From the NCBI RefSeq assembly GCF_014193655.1, contig NZ_JACHZQ010000005.1, positions 576,485 through 640,484 of the forward strand: a DNA stretch of 64,000 nt, written 5' to 3'. The position numbers were made by a program, and so were the translations under genes. The stretch is from Rhizobium sp. BK313. Lineage in GTDB: Bacteria; Pseudomonadota; Alphaproteobacteria; Rhizobiales; Rhizobiaceae. Shown piece after piece: positions 17,169 to 25,368 of this stretch. Within the stretch, counting starts at the first letter, position 1. The number at the start of each line of letters is the position of its first letter. The notes below the pieces were generated by a model, which was not told the DNA's origin, searched no databases, and was given only the letters and a program-made list of their open reading frames with translations.

Positions 17169-18334
17169 CTGCCCGCAAGCCGCTCGACCGTTACCGCCGC
17201 ATCGTCATCAAGATCGGCTCGGCCCTTCTCGTCGACCGTAAGACCGGCCTGAAGAAGGCTTGGCTCGACGGCATGTGTGCCGATATTGCCGGGCTGAAGG
17301 CGAAGGGCGTCGATGTCCTCGTCGTCTCCTCCGGCGCCATTGCACTGGGACGTTCGGTGCTCGACTTGCCCTCCGGTGCGTTGAAACTCGAAGAAAGCCA
17401 GGCGGCGGCGGCCGTCGGCCAGATTTCGCTGGCGCGCGCCTGGTCGGAAAGCCTGTCGCATGGCGATATCGTCGCGGGCCAGATCCTGCTGACGCTCGGC
17501 GACACCGAAGAGCGCCGCCGCTATCTCAATGCGCGGGCCACCATCAATCAGCTTCTGAAAATCGGCGCTGTGCCGATCATCAACGAAAACGACACGGTCG
17601 CCACCAGCGAAATCCGCTATGGCGACAATGACCGGCTGGCCGCACGCGTCGCCACCATGACCGGCGCCGACCTGCTGATCCTGCTGTCCGATATCGACGG
17701 GCTCTACACCGCCCCGCCGCATCTCGATCCGCAAGCCAAATTCCTGGAAACGATCGCCGAGATCACGCCCGAAATCGAGGCGATGGCCGGCGGCGCCGCC
17801 TCCGAATTGTCGCGCGGCGGTATGCGCACCAAGATCGATGCCGGTAAGATCGCCACAGGTGCCGGCTGCGCCATGATCATCGCCTCAGGCAAGACCGATC
17901 GGCCGTTGAACGCTATTGAGAACGGCGCGCGTTCCTCCTGGTTCGCGCCGTCGGGTACGCCCGTCACCGCCCGCAAGACCTGGATTGCCGGCCAGTTGCA
18001 GCCGGCGGGCGAGCTGCATGTCGATGATGGCGCCGTCACCGCGCTGGGCGCCGGCAAGAGCCTGTTGCCCGCTGGCGTGCGCAGCATTGTCGGCCATTTC
18101 GGCCGCGGCGACACCGTTGCCGTCATCGGCCCCTCGGGCCGGGAAATCGCCCGTGGCCTTGCCGGTTACGATGCCGAGGAAGCCCGCCAGATCACCGGCC
18201 GCAAGTCGGCGGAGATCGAGGCGATCTTAGGCTATCCCGGCCGTGCCGCCATGGTGCACCGAGACGACCTCGTCATGACCGCGTCCGTCAAGACGAAGGC
18301 CGAAAAACTGAAGAAGGATGAAGCCCATGCTTGA
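17165..18334 (+). CDS. proB: Glutamate 5-kinase
   Basis: 389 residues. The amino-acid kinase domain (1-260) contains RIVIKIGSALLVD, the glycine-containing VVSSGAIALG, and the signature NENDTVATSEIRYGDND. A C-terminal PUA domain (~280-370) makes it the full-length bacterial form. It phosphorylates glutamate in the first step of proline synthesis and is normally feedback-inhibited by proline. It is translationally coupled to obgE and overlaps proA. Confidence 0.97.
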   Translation: MTARKPLDRYRRIVIKIGSALLVDRKTGLKKAWLDGMCADIAGLKAKGVDVLVVSSGAIALGRSVLDLPSGALKLEESQAAAAVGQISLARAWSESLSHGDIVAGQILLTLGDTEERRRYLNARATINQLLKIGAVPIINENDTVATSEIRYGDNDRLAARVATMTGADLLILLSDIDGLYTAPPHLDPQAKFLETIAEITPEIEAMAGGAASELSRGGMRTKIDAGKIATGAGCAMIIASGKTDRPLNAIENGARSSWFAPSGTPVTARKTWIAGQLQPAGELHVDDGAVTALGAGKSLLPAGVRSIVGHFGRGDTVAVIGPSGREIARGLAGYDAEEARQITGRKSAEIEAILGYPGRAAMVHRDDLVMTASVKTKAEKLKKDEAHA

Positions 18335-19610
18335 TACCGTCGCACAAAGCCCCGACATCGACACCTTGATGAACGATATCGGCCGCAAGGCCCGGGCTGC
18401 GTCGCGACCGTTGGCCTTCGCTTCGACCGAGAGCAAGAACAAGGCGCTTGCCGCCATGACCGATGCCATTCTTGCGCGCAAAGATTATATCCTTGCCGAG
18501 AATGCCAAGGACCTCAAAGATGTCGAGGGCACCGATATCCTTGCCTCCTTCGTCGATCGCCTGACGCTCAACGACAAGCGCGTCACTGAGATGGCCGAAG
18601 GCATCCGCGCCATTGCCGGATTGCCGGATCCGGTGGGTGAAGTGATCGCTGCCTGGGACCGGCCGAATGGACTGAAGATCGAGCGCGTCCGCACGCCGCT
18701 CGGCGTCATCGGCGTCATCTTCGAAAGCCGGCCGAACGTCACCGCCGATGCCGGCGCGCTCTGCTTGAAGGCTGGCAATGCCGTCATTCTACGCTGCGGC
18801 AGCGATTCGCGCCGCTCGTCTCAGGCGATCCATGAATGCCTGGTCGAAGGGCTGAAAGCAGCAGGCCTGCCGGAGCATGCGATCCAGCTCGTTCCCGTCA
18901 CCGATCGCGCCGCCGTCGGCGCCATGCTGCGCGGACTCGAGGGTACGATTGATGTCATCGTGCCGCGCGGCGGAAAAAGCTTGGTCGCGCGCGTGCAGAG
19001 CGAAGCGCGTGTGCCGGTCTTTGCTCACCTTGAAGGCCTCTGCCACGTCTATATCGACGCCTCGGCAGATCTGGAGATGGCAAAGACGATCATCGTCAAC
19101 GCCAAGATGCGCCGCACCGGCGTCTGCGGCTCTGCCGAGACGCTGCTGGTTGATGCCAAGGCCGCGCCGACGCATCTGAAGCCGCTGCTCGACGTGCTGT
19201 CTGGCGCCGGCTGCGAAATCCGCGGCTCCGCCGACGTGCTTCGCCTTGCACCAGGTCTGAAGGCCGCAACGGAAGAGGATTGGTCGACCGAATATCTCGC
19301 CGCCATCATCTCTGTAGCCATTGTCGATGGCATTTCCGGCGCAATTGCCCATATCGGCAAATATTCGTCCAACCATACCGAAGCCGTGATCGCCGAGGAC
19401 CCCGCCGTGGTCGAGCGCTTCTTCACCGAGATCGATTCGGCGATCCTGCTGCACAACGCCTCGACGCAATTTGCCGATGGCGGCGAGTTCGGCATGGGTG
19501 CGGAAATCGGCATCGCCACGGGCAAGATGCATGCGCGCGGCCCCGTCGGCGTCGAGCAGCTTACCTCTTTCAAATATCGTGTGCGCGGCACCGGACAGAT
19601 ACGGCCCTGA
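18327..19610 (+). CDS. proA: Gamma-glutamyl phosphate reductase
   Basis: 427 residues from ATG 18327 (MLDTVAQSPDIDTLM), which overlaps the end of proB by 8 bp; ATG 18318 is possible but less typical. It is an aldehyde dehydrogenase-fold protein with ESRPNVTADAGALCLKAGN, VIVPRGGKSLV and the active-site Cys in RRTGVCGSAETLL. It reduces glutamyl-5-phosphate to glutamate semialdehyde with NADPH. The final proline gene, proC, is not in the window. Confidence 0.97.
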   Translation: MLDTVAQSPDIDTLMNDIGRKARAASRPLAFASTESKNKALAAMTDAILARKDYILAENAKDLKDVEGTDILASFVDRLTLNDKRVTEMAEGIRAIAGLPDPVGEVIAAWDRPNGLKIERVRTPLGVIGVIFESRPNVTADAGALCLKAGNAVILRCGSDSRRSSQAIHECLVEGLKAAGLPEHAIQLVPVTDRAAVGAMLRGLEGTIDVIVPRGGKSLVARVQSEARVPVFAHLEGLCHVYIDASADLEMAKTIIVNAKMRRTGVCGSAETLLVDAKAAPTHLKPLLDVLSGAGCEIRGSADVLRLAPGLKAATEEDWSTEYLAAIISVAIVDGISGAIAHIGKYSSNHTEAVIAEDPAVVERFFTEIDSAILLHNASTQFADGGEFGMGAEIGIATGKMHARGPVGVEQLTSFKYRVRGTGQIRP

Positions 19611-19611
19611 C

Positions 19612-20229
19612 GTGCACAAAGAAGAGATCGATTACCGCTATCTGCGCATGCCGCGTGCCGAACGCGGCATGGTGGTCGGTCTTTTCGGCGGTTCCTTCAA
19701 CCCGCCGCATCAAGGCCACGCGCTGGTGGCCGAAATAGCCATCCGCCGGCTCGGCCTCGACCAGCTCTGGTGGATGGTGACGCCGGGCAATCCGTTGAAG
19801 AACCGCAATCATCTCGCACCGCTTGCCGAACGCATCGCGCTCAGCGAGGCGATCACGCATGATCCGCGCATCAAGGTGACGGCTTTCGAGCAGACGCTCG
19901 GCATGAGTTACACGGCGAACACGCTCGCCTATGTCAAGGCGCGCAATACCCAAGTGCATTTCATCTGGATCATGGGGGCCGACAGCCTCAACACGTTTCA
20001 CCGCTGGCAGAAATGGCAGGAGATTGCCCACACCTTTCCGATCGCCGTCATCGACCGACCGGGATCAACGCTATCCTATCTCTCCGCAAAGATGGCCAAG
20101 ACGTTTCACTACGCGCGCGTCGATGAAGACGATGCTCGGGTACTATGGAAGAAGCCGGCACCCGCCTGGACCTTCATTCACGGCCGGCGCTCGACATTGA
20201 GCTCTACCGCCTTGCGCGCCGCACAATAA
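19612..20229 (+). CDS. nadD: Nicotinate-nucleotide adenylyltransferase
   Basis: 205 residues from GTG 19612, one base after the proA stop; ATG 19648 (MPRAERGMVVGLFGG) is an equally reasonable start. The nucleotidyltransferase fold is shown by GLFGGSFNPPHQGH (the Gly-rich and His-x-Gly-His motif), WIMGADSLNTFHRWQKW and a terminal SSTALR (the ISSTxIR-like motif). It adenylates nicotinate mononucleotide in NAD synthesis. The C terminus ends directly after the SST motif, so it is short for a rhizobial NadD. Confidence 0.95.
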   Translation: MHKEEIDYRYLRMPRAERGMVVGLFGGSFNPPHQGHALVAEIAIRRLGLDQLWWMVTPGNPLKNRNHLAPLAERIALSEAITHDPRIKVTAFEQTLGMSYTANTLAYVKARNTQVHFIWIMGADSLNTFHRWQKWQEIAHTFPIAVIDRPGSTLSYLSAKMAKTFHYARVDEDDARVLWKKPAPAWTFIHGRRSTLSSTALRAAQ

Positions 20230-20270
20230 CCGCACCGGCGCGATATTAGGCCTGATTTTCAAGAAAACCT

Positions 20271-20400
20271 CCAAAAATGAAAAGCCCGACGGGGGAGGAG
20301 ATCCGTCGGGCCTTCAAACCTGGTCAGCAACTGGGAGGAGGAGGGTTGCCGACCCATATCGAAAGGCGTTGGGAGGAGGAGATCGCCGTTTCGATGTTTA
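20271..20400 (-). ncRNA. Alpha-r14 (NfeR1-type) anti-Shine-Dalgarno small RNA
   Basis: The minus strand contains three hairpins, each presenting a C/U-rich loop with CTCCTCCC. First: GAAACGGCG...CGCCTTTC (about 20,387-20,355). Second: GGTCGGCAAC...GTTGCTGACC (about 20,350-20,318). Third: AGGCCCGACGG...CCGTCGGGCTTTT (about 20,314-20,280), which doubles as the intrinsic terminator. This three-hairpin layout with repeated CCUCCUCCC loops is what is known for the alphaproteobacterial alpha-r14 family, whose Sinorhizobium member NfeR1 acts in osmoadaptation and nodulation. The loops should pair with ribosome-binding sites of target mRNAs. The 5' end is approximate; a weak TGCTAAAAC lies just upstream. 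The family assignment is from recall of motif and layout, not from alignment. Confidence 0.85.
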
Positions 20401-20802
20401 TGTTTTAGCAGATTTGACCGAATGATAAAACGCTGATAGCGCAATGCAGCAATGCGTTGTAGTCATAGCTTTGAAAACTGTCTGCCCAAAAAACGCTTCT
20501 TTTGCGTTGGTTAAGCGCGCTGCGGCTTCCCTGCCAGATCGGCTTTTGCACAAAGAGCTGCAAAATCGCACGATTCGTAACGTTACGTCTTATACCGTGA
20601 GCGTTCGCTATTCCCCTTGGGCGAATCAAGCCATGCATTTCCGTAATGGTAAAACGCACTAATATCCGCTTCAAAGGCAAATCTCTATCAAATTCGTAGG
20701 GTTACGCTTGGCGATAACGCTATATTTTTCAAAATATATCCCTAGCCAAGGCTCATCAGCCGTTATATCTCTCCAAATATGTCGACATCTTCCCGGAGAA
20801 AC
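20401..20802. other. Spacer between the sRNA and modA
   Basis: About 400 bp. It should hold the sRNA promoter (left) and the modA promoter with the candidate ModE boxes (right). A 72-codon frame at 20,444-20,662 has no ribosome site or recognisable product. Confidence 0.5.
20716..20784 (+). promoter_or_regulatory. Two candidate ModE (Mo-box) operators before modA
   Basis: Site A (20,718-20,740): CGCTATATTT, then AAAATATATCC, an inverted AT-rich pair. Site B (20,761-20,784): CGTTATAT, eight bases, then ATATGTCG. Both resemble the known CGnTATAT-N6-8-ATATAnCG pattern of ModE sites. They lie 19-85 bp before the modA start, and a ModE-like regulator is encoded at the other end of the operon. Molybdate-dependent repression of modABC is inferred. 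Confidence 0.55.
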
Positions 20803-21603
20803 ATGATGGCTACCAGCCGCCGCCAATGGATCAAGCTTGCAACCGCCGCCCTTTGTGCCGCCTGGCTTGGCATGTCGGTCATTCCGGCGCCGGCGTTCGC
20901 CGCCGACAAGATCACCGTCTTCGCTGCCGCCAGCATGAAAAACGCGCTGGATAATATTGACGCCGCCTTCACCAAGGAAACCGGCAAGCAGGTCACCGTC
21001 TCCTATGCAGCAAGCGGACCGCTGGCCAAGCAGCTCGAAAACGGCGCACCGGCCGACGTCTTCATCTCCGCTGATACGGACTGGATGGACTATGTCGCCA
21101 AGAAAAAACTGATCAAGGACGACAGCCGCACCAACCTGCTCGGCAACCAGATCGTTCTCGTCGCCGCCAAGGACAAGGCCAAGCCGATCGAGATCAAGCA
21201 GGGTATGGACCTCGCAAGTCTTCTCGGCGACGGGCGCTTGGCGATCGGCCAGCCGGAATCGGTCCCGGCGGGCAAATACGGCAAGGCGGCGCTCGAAAAG
21301 CTCGGCATCTGGTCTTCCGTCGAGAGGAAGGTCGCCGGCGCTGAAAGCGTGCGCGCCGCGCTCGCGCTGGTTTCACGTGGCGAAGCGCCCTACGGCATCG
21401 TCTATCAAACCGACGTTTCCGCCGATCCGGGCGTCGCCGTCGTCGGCACCTTTCCGGAAGACAGCCATCCGCCGATCATCTATCCGATCGCGATCACCGC
21501 CAGCAGCACCAATCCGGACACGCAGGCCTATTTCGATTATCTGAAATCGGCTAAGGCTGTTCCGTTCTTCGAACATGAAGGCTTCACGGTTCTGAAGCAG
21601 TGA
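20803..21603 (+). CDS. modA: Molybdate ABC transporter, periplasmic binding protein
   Basis: 266 residues from ATG 20803, after CGGAGA; an upstream ATG at 20779 lies inside the operator-like region and is unlikely. A signal peptide (RRQWIKLATAALCAAWLGM to PAFAAD) directs export. The mature protein starts KITVFAAASMKNALDNI, typical of ModA, and has TDWMDYVAKKKL and QPESVPAGKYGKAAL, which form part of the oxyanion pocket. It binds molybdate or tungstate and delivers it to ModBC. Confidence 0.96.
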   Translation: MMATSRRQWIKLATAALCAAWLGMSVIPAPAFAADKITVFAAASMKNALDNIDAAFTKETGKQVTVSYAASGPLAKQLENGAPADVFISADTDWMDYVAKKKLIKDDSRTNLLGNQIVLVAAKDKAKPIEIKQGMDLASLLGDGRLAIGQPESVPAGKYGKAALEKLGIWSSVERKVAGAESVRAALALVSRGEAPYGIVYQTDVSADPGVAVVGTFPEDSHPPIIYPIAITASSTNPDTQAYFDYLKSAKAVPFFEHEGFTVLKQ

Positions 21604-21690
21604 GCACCACCGCTCGACCGTAGGCATTCTGTTTGTTTCGACAGGCTCGCCGGACCTCGGCGGGCCTGACATGTCTTTGCGAGGCCGGAC

Positions 21691-22392
21691 TTGGACGCAT
21701 TGGGTTTGAGCAGCGACGAATGGACGGCGATCGAGCTGAGCCTGCGCGTCTCGACCGTCGCCATGCTGGTGAGCCTGCCCTTCGGCATAGCCGCCGCAAT
21801 GTTGCTTGCGCGCGGTAAATTCTGGGGCAAGTCGATCTTCAACGGCATCATCCATCTGCCGCTGATTCTGCCGCCCGTCGTTACCGGCTTTATCCTCCTG
21901 ATCCTCTTCGGCCGGAAAGGGCCGATCGGCGCGTTGCTCGACCAATATCTGGGTATCGTCTTCTCCTTCCGCTGGACTGGTGCCGCACTTGCCTGCGGCG
22001 TCATGGGCTTTCCGCTGATGGTCAGGAGCATCCGTCTGTCGATCGAAGCGGTCGATCGCAAGCTCGAGGAGGCCGCCGGAACGCTTGGCGCCAGCCCGCT
22101 CTGGATATTCCTCACCGTGACCTTGCCGTTGATCCTGCCCGGCGTCATCGCCGGCATGATCCTTTCCTTCGCGAAGGCCATGGGCGAGTTCGGCGCCACC
22201 ATCACCTTCGTCTCCAATATCCCCGGCGAAACGCAGACACTGTCGTCGGCGATCTACACCTTTACGCAGGTGCCTGGTGGTGATGCCGGTGCGCTACGGC
22301 TGACGATCGTCGCCATCGTCATTTCCATGGCGGCATTGCTCGCCTCCGAATTCCTCGCCTATCTCGCCGGCAAGAGGGTGGATTGGGAATGA
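21691..22392 (+). CDS. modB: Molybdate ABC transporter permease
   Basis: 233 residues from TTG 21691, with GAGG six bases before it. This start fits the usual rhizobial N terminus (MDALGLSSDEWTAIELSLRV). About five transmembrane helices are present. The permease-ATPase contact loop EEAAGTLGASPLWIF, with its conserved Glu-Ala-Ala and Gly, is present. Its stop overlaps the modC ATG (ATGA). Confidence 0.95.
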   Translation: MDALGLSSDEWTAIELSLRVSTVAMLVSLPFGIAAAMLLARGKFWGKSIFNGIIHLPLILPPVVTGFILLILFGRKGPIGALLDQYLGIVFSFRWTGAALACGVMGFPLMVRSIRLSIEAVDRKLEEAAGTLGASPLWIFLTVTLPLILPGVIAGMILSFAKAMGEFGATITFVSNIPGETQTLSSAIYTFTQVPGGDAGALRLTIVAIVISMAALLASEFLAYLAGKRVDWE

Positions 22393-23462
22393 CGCTTTCT
22401 GTCGATATCCGCCACCGACTGGGTGCCTTCTCCCTCGACGCGGCCTTCAGCTCGGACGGCGGCGTCACCGCCCTATTCGGCCGCTCCGGCTCTGGCAAGA
22501 CATCGATCATCCGTATCATCGCCGGCCTGATCCAGCCCGACCATGGCCGCGTCAGCCTCGATGGTACGGTGCTCTCCGACACCGACGCCCAAGTCTTCGT
22601 TCCGCGCCACCGCCGCCGTTTCGGTTATGTCTTCCAGGAAGCCCGGTTGTTTCCGCATCTCTCCGTACGGCAGAACCTGAATTACGGTCGCTGGTTCGCT
22701 CTGAAAAGCGAGCACGGCGAAAGTTTCGATGGTGTGGTTGATCTCCTGGGCATCGCAGCGCTTCTCGATCGACGACCCGCAAAACTCTCCGGCGGCGAGA
22801 AACAGCGCGTCGCCATCGGCCGCGCCCTGCTGTCGTCACCGCGGCTGCTGCTGATGGACGAACCGCTGGCCGCGCTCGACGAGGCCCGCAAAGCCGAGAT
22901 CCTGCCTTATCTCGAACGGCTCCGAGACGAAACGAAAGTGCCGATCATCTATGTCAGCCACTCCATCGCCGAAGTGGCGCGGCTGGCCAGCCGTGTCGTC
23001 GTCATGCGCGACGGTAAGGTCGAGGCAATGGGGCCGGCGGTCGAGATCTTCAGCCAGCTTTCCGGCCCACAGGCGATCGACCGTCGCGAAGCCGGTGTTC
23101 TGTTCGAGGGGCGTGTGGAGCATATCGATTTTGGGCACCGTTTGACCATCGTGGCATTGAAGGCGGCAAAGCTATTCGTACCCGGGGAAGCGGCTGGAGT
23201 CGGCAAGACCGTCCGCGTCCACATCCCCGCCCGCGACGTCATGCTGGCGACGGTCCGGCCTGAAGGCCTCAGCGCCCTCAACATCCTCGAAGGCCGGGTG
23301 CTTGCCATCGGCACGGCGGCCGACGGCACCGTCGAAGTAAAGGTGGATTGCGGTGGTGACACGGTACTTGCCCGCATCACGCAATTTTCTTCTGAACGGC
23401 TGGGGCTGCAGATCGGACTGCCCGTCCATGCGGTCATCAAGACAGTAGCGCTCGAATCGTAG
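22389..23462 (+). CDS. modC: Molybdate ABC transporter ATPase
   Basis: 357 residues from ATG 22389. The ATPase domain has GRSGSGKTSIIR (Walker A), LSGGEKQRVAIGRALL (signature) and LLLMDEPLAALDE (Walker B), followed by a switch His in ISHS-like YVSHSIAEV. The C-terminal ~75 residues form a TOBE/molbindin domain (LSALNILEGRVLAIG), which can bind molybdate and regulate transport. It is translationally coupled to modB. Confidence 0.96.
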   Translation: MTLSVDIRHRLGAFSLDAAFSSDGGVTALFGRSGSGKTSIIRIIAGLIQPDHGRVSLDGTVLSDTDAQVFVPRHRRRFGYVFQEARLFPHLSVRQNLNYGRWFALKSEHGESFDGVVDLLGIAALLDRRPAKLSGGEKQRVAIGRALLSSPRLLLMDEPLAALDEARKAEILPYLERLRDETKVPIIYVSHSIAEVARLASRVVVMRDGKVEAMGPAVEIFSQLSGPQAIDRREAGVLFEGRVEHIDFGHRLTIVALKAAKLFVPGEAAGVGKTVRVHIPARDVMLATVRPEGLSALNILEGRVLAIGTAADGTVEVKVDCGGDTVLARITQFSSERLGLQIGLPVHAVIKTVALES

Positions 23463-23468
23463 GAGCGA

Positions 23469-23861
23469 TCAGGACTCCGCCCGCGGCTCTGCAACGGCAT
23501 CGCTGGGGTTGCGATTGGCCTCCAGCCATTCGAGATCACCGGCAATTGCCGCCCGCACCGAACTTTCCATGCCGCGGAATCGCCGCAACAACTCCTCGCC
23601 GAACGGCGTCAGCGCAGCGCCGCCACCCTTCTGTCCGCCACGCTGCGATTCGACGACCGGCTCCTGGAACATATGGTTCAATTCGCTGATGAGCAGCCAG
23701 GCGCGGCGATAAGACATATCCATGGCGCGTCCGGCAGCCGAGATCGAACCGGTTTCGCGAATATGTTCAAGGAGTTCCATCTTGCCGCGCCCAAGCCGGT
23801 CCTGCCCCGAAAAACTGATGCGGAGGATGGGCTTTAGGGACTGTTGCGGAGTTTTGGTCAT
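23469..23861 (-). CDS. ModE-like winged-helix regulator without molbindin domains
   Basis: 130 residues. The whole protein corresponds to the N-terminal DNA-binding part of ModE: GRGKMELLEHIRETGSISAAGRAMDMSY is followed by RRAWLLISELNHMFQEPVV and a Gly-rich wing (RGGQKGGGAALTPFG). The tandem TOBE domains that bind molybdate in full ModE are absent. It converges on modC with a 6-bp gap. It probably represses modABC through the boxes before modA, but how it senses molybdate is not evident. Confidence 0.85.
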   Translation of the reverse strand: MTKTPQQSLKPILRISFSGQDRLGRGKMELLEHIRETGSISAAGRAMDMSYRRAWLLISELNHMFQEPVVESQRGGQKGGGAALTPFGEELLRRFRGMESSVRAAIAGDLEWLEANRNPSDAVAEPRAES

Positions 23862-24141
23862 GGCGTCGGAGCGTTTCGATCTGCTCTTGTGTATACGCGC
23901 CCTTCGCTCGCCTGTACATGGGATGCGGACGATTGGTAATGGCGACCGCCCGGTTCTACCTCACCTAGCGTTACCCGAAGCTCACGCCGTAGCCCGCGCC
24001 GACAATCACCCATATGTGGTACGAGGGAGCGGGAATTTAATACAAAACCTTGTCTCTACGTCCAATAGATGACGGCGTGCGTCTTGAAACCTTAACGCAT
24101 TGATGCCTATCTTTGTAGCGTGATCGACTCAGATCACCTAT
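23862..24141. other. Intergenic between divergent regulator and rsfS
   Basis: 280 bp holding the start-side regions of the ModE-like gene and rsfS. I see no further gene, repeat or clear promoter. Confidence 0.4.
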
Positions 24142-24588
24142 GTGCCTGTTCTGTTACTCAAGGAAGGAAGAGCACTGACAACAGTACACGCCAAGGGAAG
24201 AGCGCCTGTCGTTATCCCGAAGAGCCCGGAACGTGGCGCCGATGCCGCTGCCCGCGCCCTGCAAGCCGTCCTCGTAAGCCTCGAGGACTCCAAGGCCGAA
24301 AATATCGTCACCATCAACATTGCTGGCAAATCCGCGCTTGGGGACTATATGGTCGTCGTCTCCGGACGCTCGAACCGGCATGTCCTGGCGATTGCCGACC
24401 ATCTGATCACCGACCTCAAGGACGAAGGCCTGGGCACCGCCCGCGTCGAGGGCCTGGAAGGCGGCGATTGGGTGCTGATCGATACAGGTGACATCATCAT
24501 TCACGTGTTCCGTCCGGAGATCCGCGAGTTCTACAACATCGAAAAGATGTGGGCTGCACCTGATCTCGATGAGGGCACACTGCACTAA
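24142..24588 (+). CDS. rsfS: Ribosomal silencing factor RsfS
   Basis: 148 residues as drawn from GTG 24142. A very strong AAGGAAGGAAG lies inside this frame at 24,160-24,170, and the codon at the right distance is CTG 24175, giving a 137-residue product. The true start may therefore be CTG. The domain (DUF143/Iojap) is seen from ARALQAVLVSLEDSKAENIV through GDYMVVVSGRSNRHVLAIADH and WVLIDTGDIIIHVF. RsfS binds L14 on the 50S subunit and blocks subunit joining in starvation. rlmH follows on the same strand, the usual bacterial order. Confidence 0.93.
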   Translation: MPVLLLKEGRALTTVHAKGRAPVVIPKSPERGADAAARALQAVLVSLEDSKAENIVTINIAGKSALGDYMVVVSGRSNRHVLAIADHLITDLKDEGLGTARVEGLEGGDWVLIDTGDIIIHVFRPEIREFYNIEKMWAAPDLDEGTLH

Positions 24589-24703
24589 CCGATTCCAGGT
24601 GTTATTCCCGGTCCCGGTTGGCAGCCTTGAATCGCCGGACATGATGGTCCGGCAGCGATCTATATCTGTGCCGCCATAACGGCGGATATGCTTGGGAGCG
24701 GGA

Positions 24704-25186
24704 ATGCGGATAGGTCTTTTTGCCGTGGGACGGTTGAAAACCGGCCCTGAAAAGGATCTTGCGGCCCGTTATCTCGACCGTTTCGCCAAGGCTGGTCCAG
24801 CAATCGGCCTCGAACTGGCGCGTATGACCGAGGTCGGCGAAAGCCGCGCATCCAACGGCGAGACGCGCAAGCGTGAAGAGGCCGTCCTGCTGCAGAAAGC
24901 GCATCCGGAAGGCGGCGTTCTCATCCTCCTCGACGAGCGCGGCAAGGCTCTGGACAGCGAAGCCTTTGCCGCTTTGCTTGGTACGTACCGCGACCAGGGC
25001 AAGCGCGACCTGACGCTCGCCATCGGCGGTGCCGACGGTCTCGATCCCAGCCTTTACGACAAGGCCGACGCCACCATCTGCCTGGGCAAAATGACCTGGC
25101 CGCATCAGCTTGTGCGCATTCTGATCGCCGAACAGCTCTACCGCGCCGTCACGATTCTGTCCGGGCATCCCTACCATCGGGCTTGA
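24704..25186 (+). CDS. rlmH: 23S rRNA (pseudouridine-1915-N3) methyltransferase
   Basis: 160 residues from ATG 24704, after GGGAG. It is a SPOUT-class knotted methyltransferase: ILLDERGKALDSEAFA, the S-adenosylmethionine-binding loop LAIGGADGLDPSLY, and the C-terminal helix WPHQLVRILIAEQLYRA. It ends YHRA, like RlmH proteins (YHRE or similar). It methylates pseudouridine 1915 of 23S rRNA. Confidence 0.96.
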   Translation: MRIGLFAVGRLKTGPEKDLAARYLDRFAKAGPAIGLELARMTEVGESRASNGETRKREEAVLLQKAHPEGGVLILLDERGKALDSEAFAALLGTYRDQGKRDLTLAIGGADGLDPSLYDKADATICLGKMTWPHQLVRILIAEQLYRAVTILSGHPYHRA

Positions 25187-25368
25187 TGTTCCGCTGCCGA
25201 GATCGAAACACTCGAAAACAGTTTGGCTTTCGGGTATTTTGCGTTAACGGAACGCTCACACAGGCGTGTTTTGATTCCCGCCGCAAAATTGATGATGCTT
25301 TCTGGGTAATCGCAGTAAATCGGCTTGATTTTCACGCGATGTAAAGGGACCAAGCCCAAACCGACTGG

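Noticed and set aside
20444..20662. 72-codon plus-strand frame upstream of modA
   Set aside because: No ribosome site and no family, in a region that must hold promoters for the sRNA and modA.
21370..21381. TTTCACGTGGCG inside modA as a third parS-like site
   Set aside because: Only the first half of the palindrome matches, and it lies in coding sequence.
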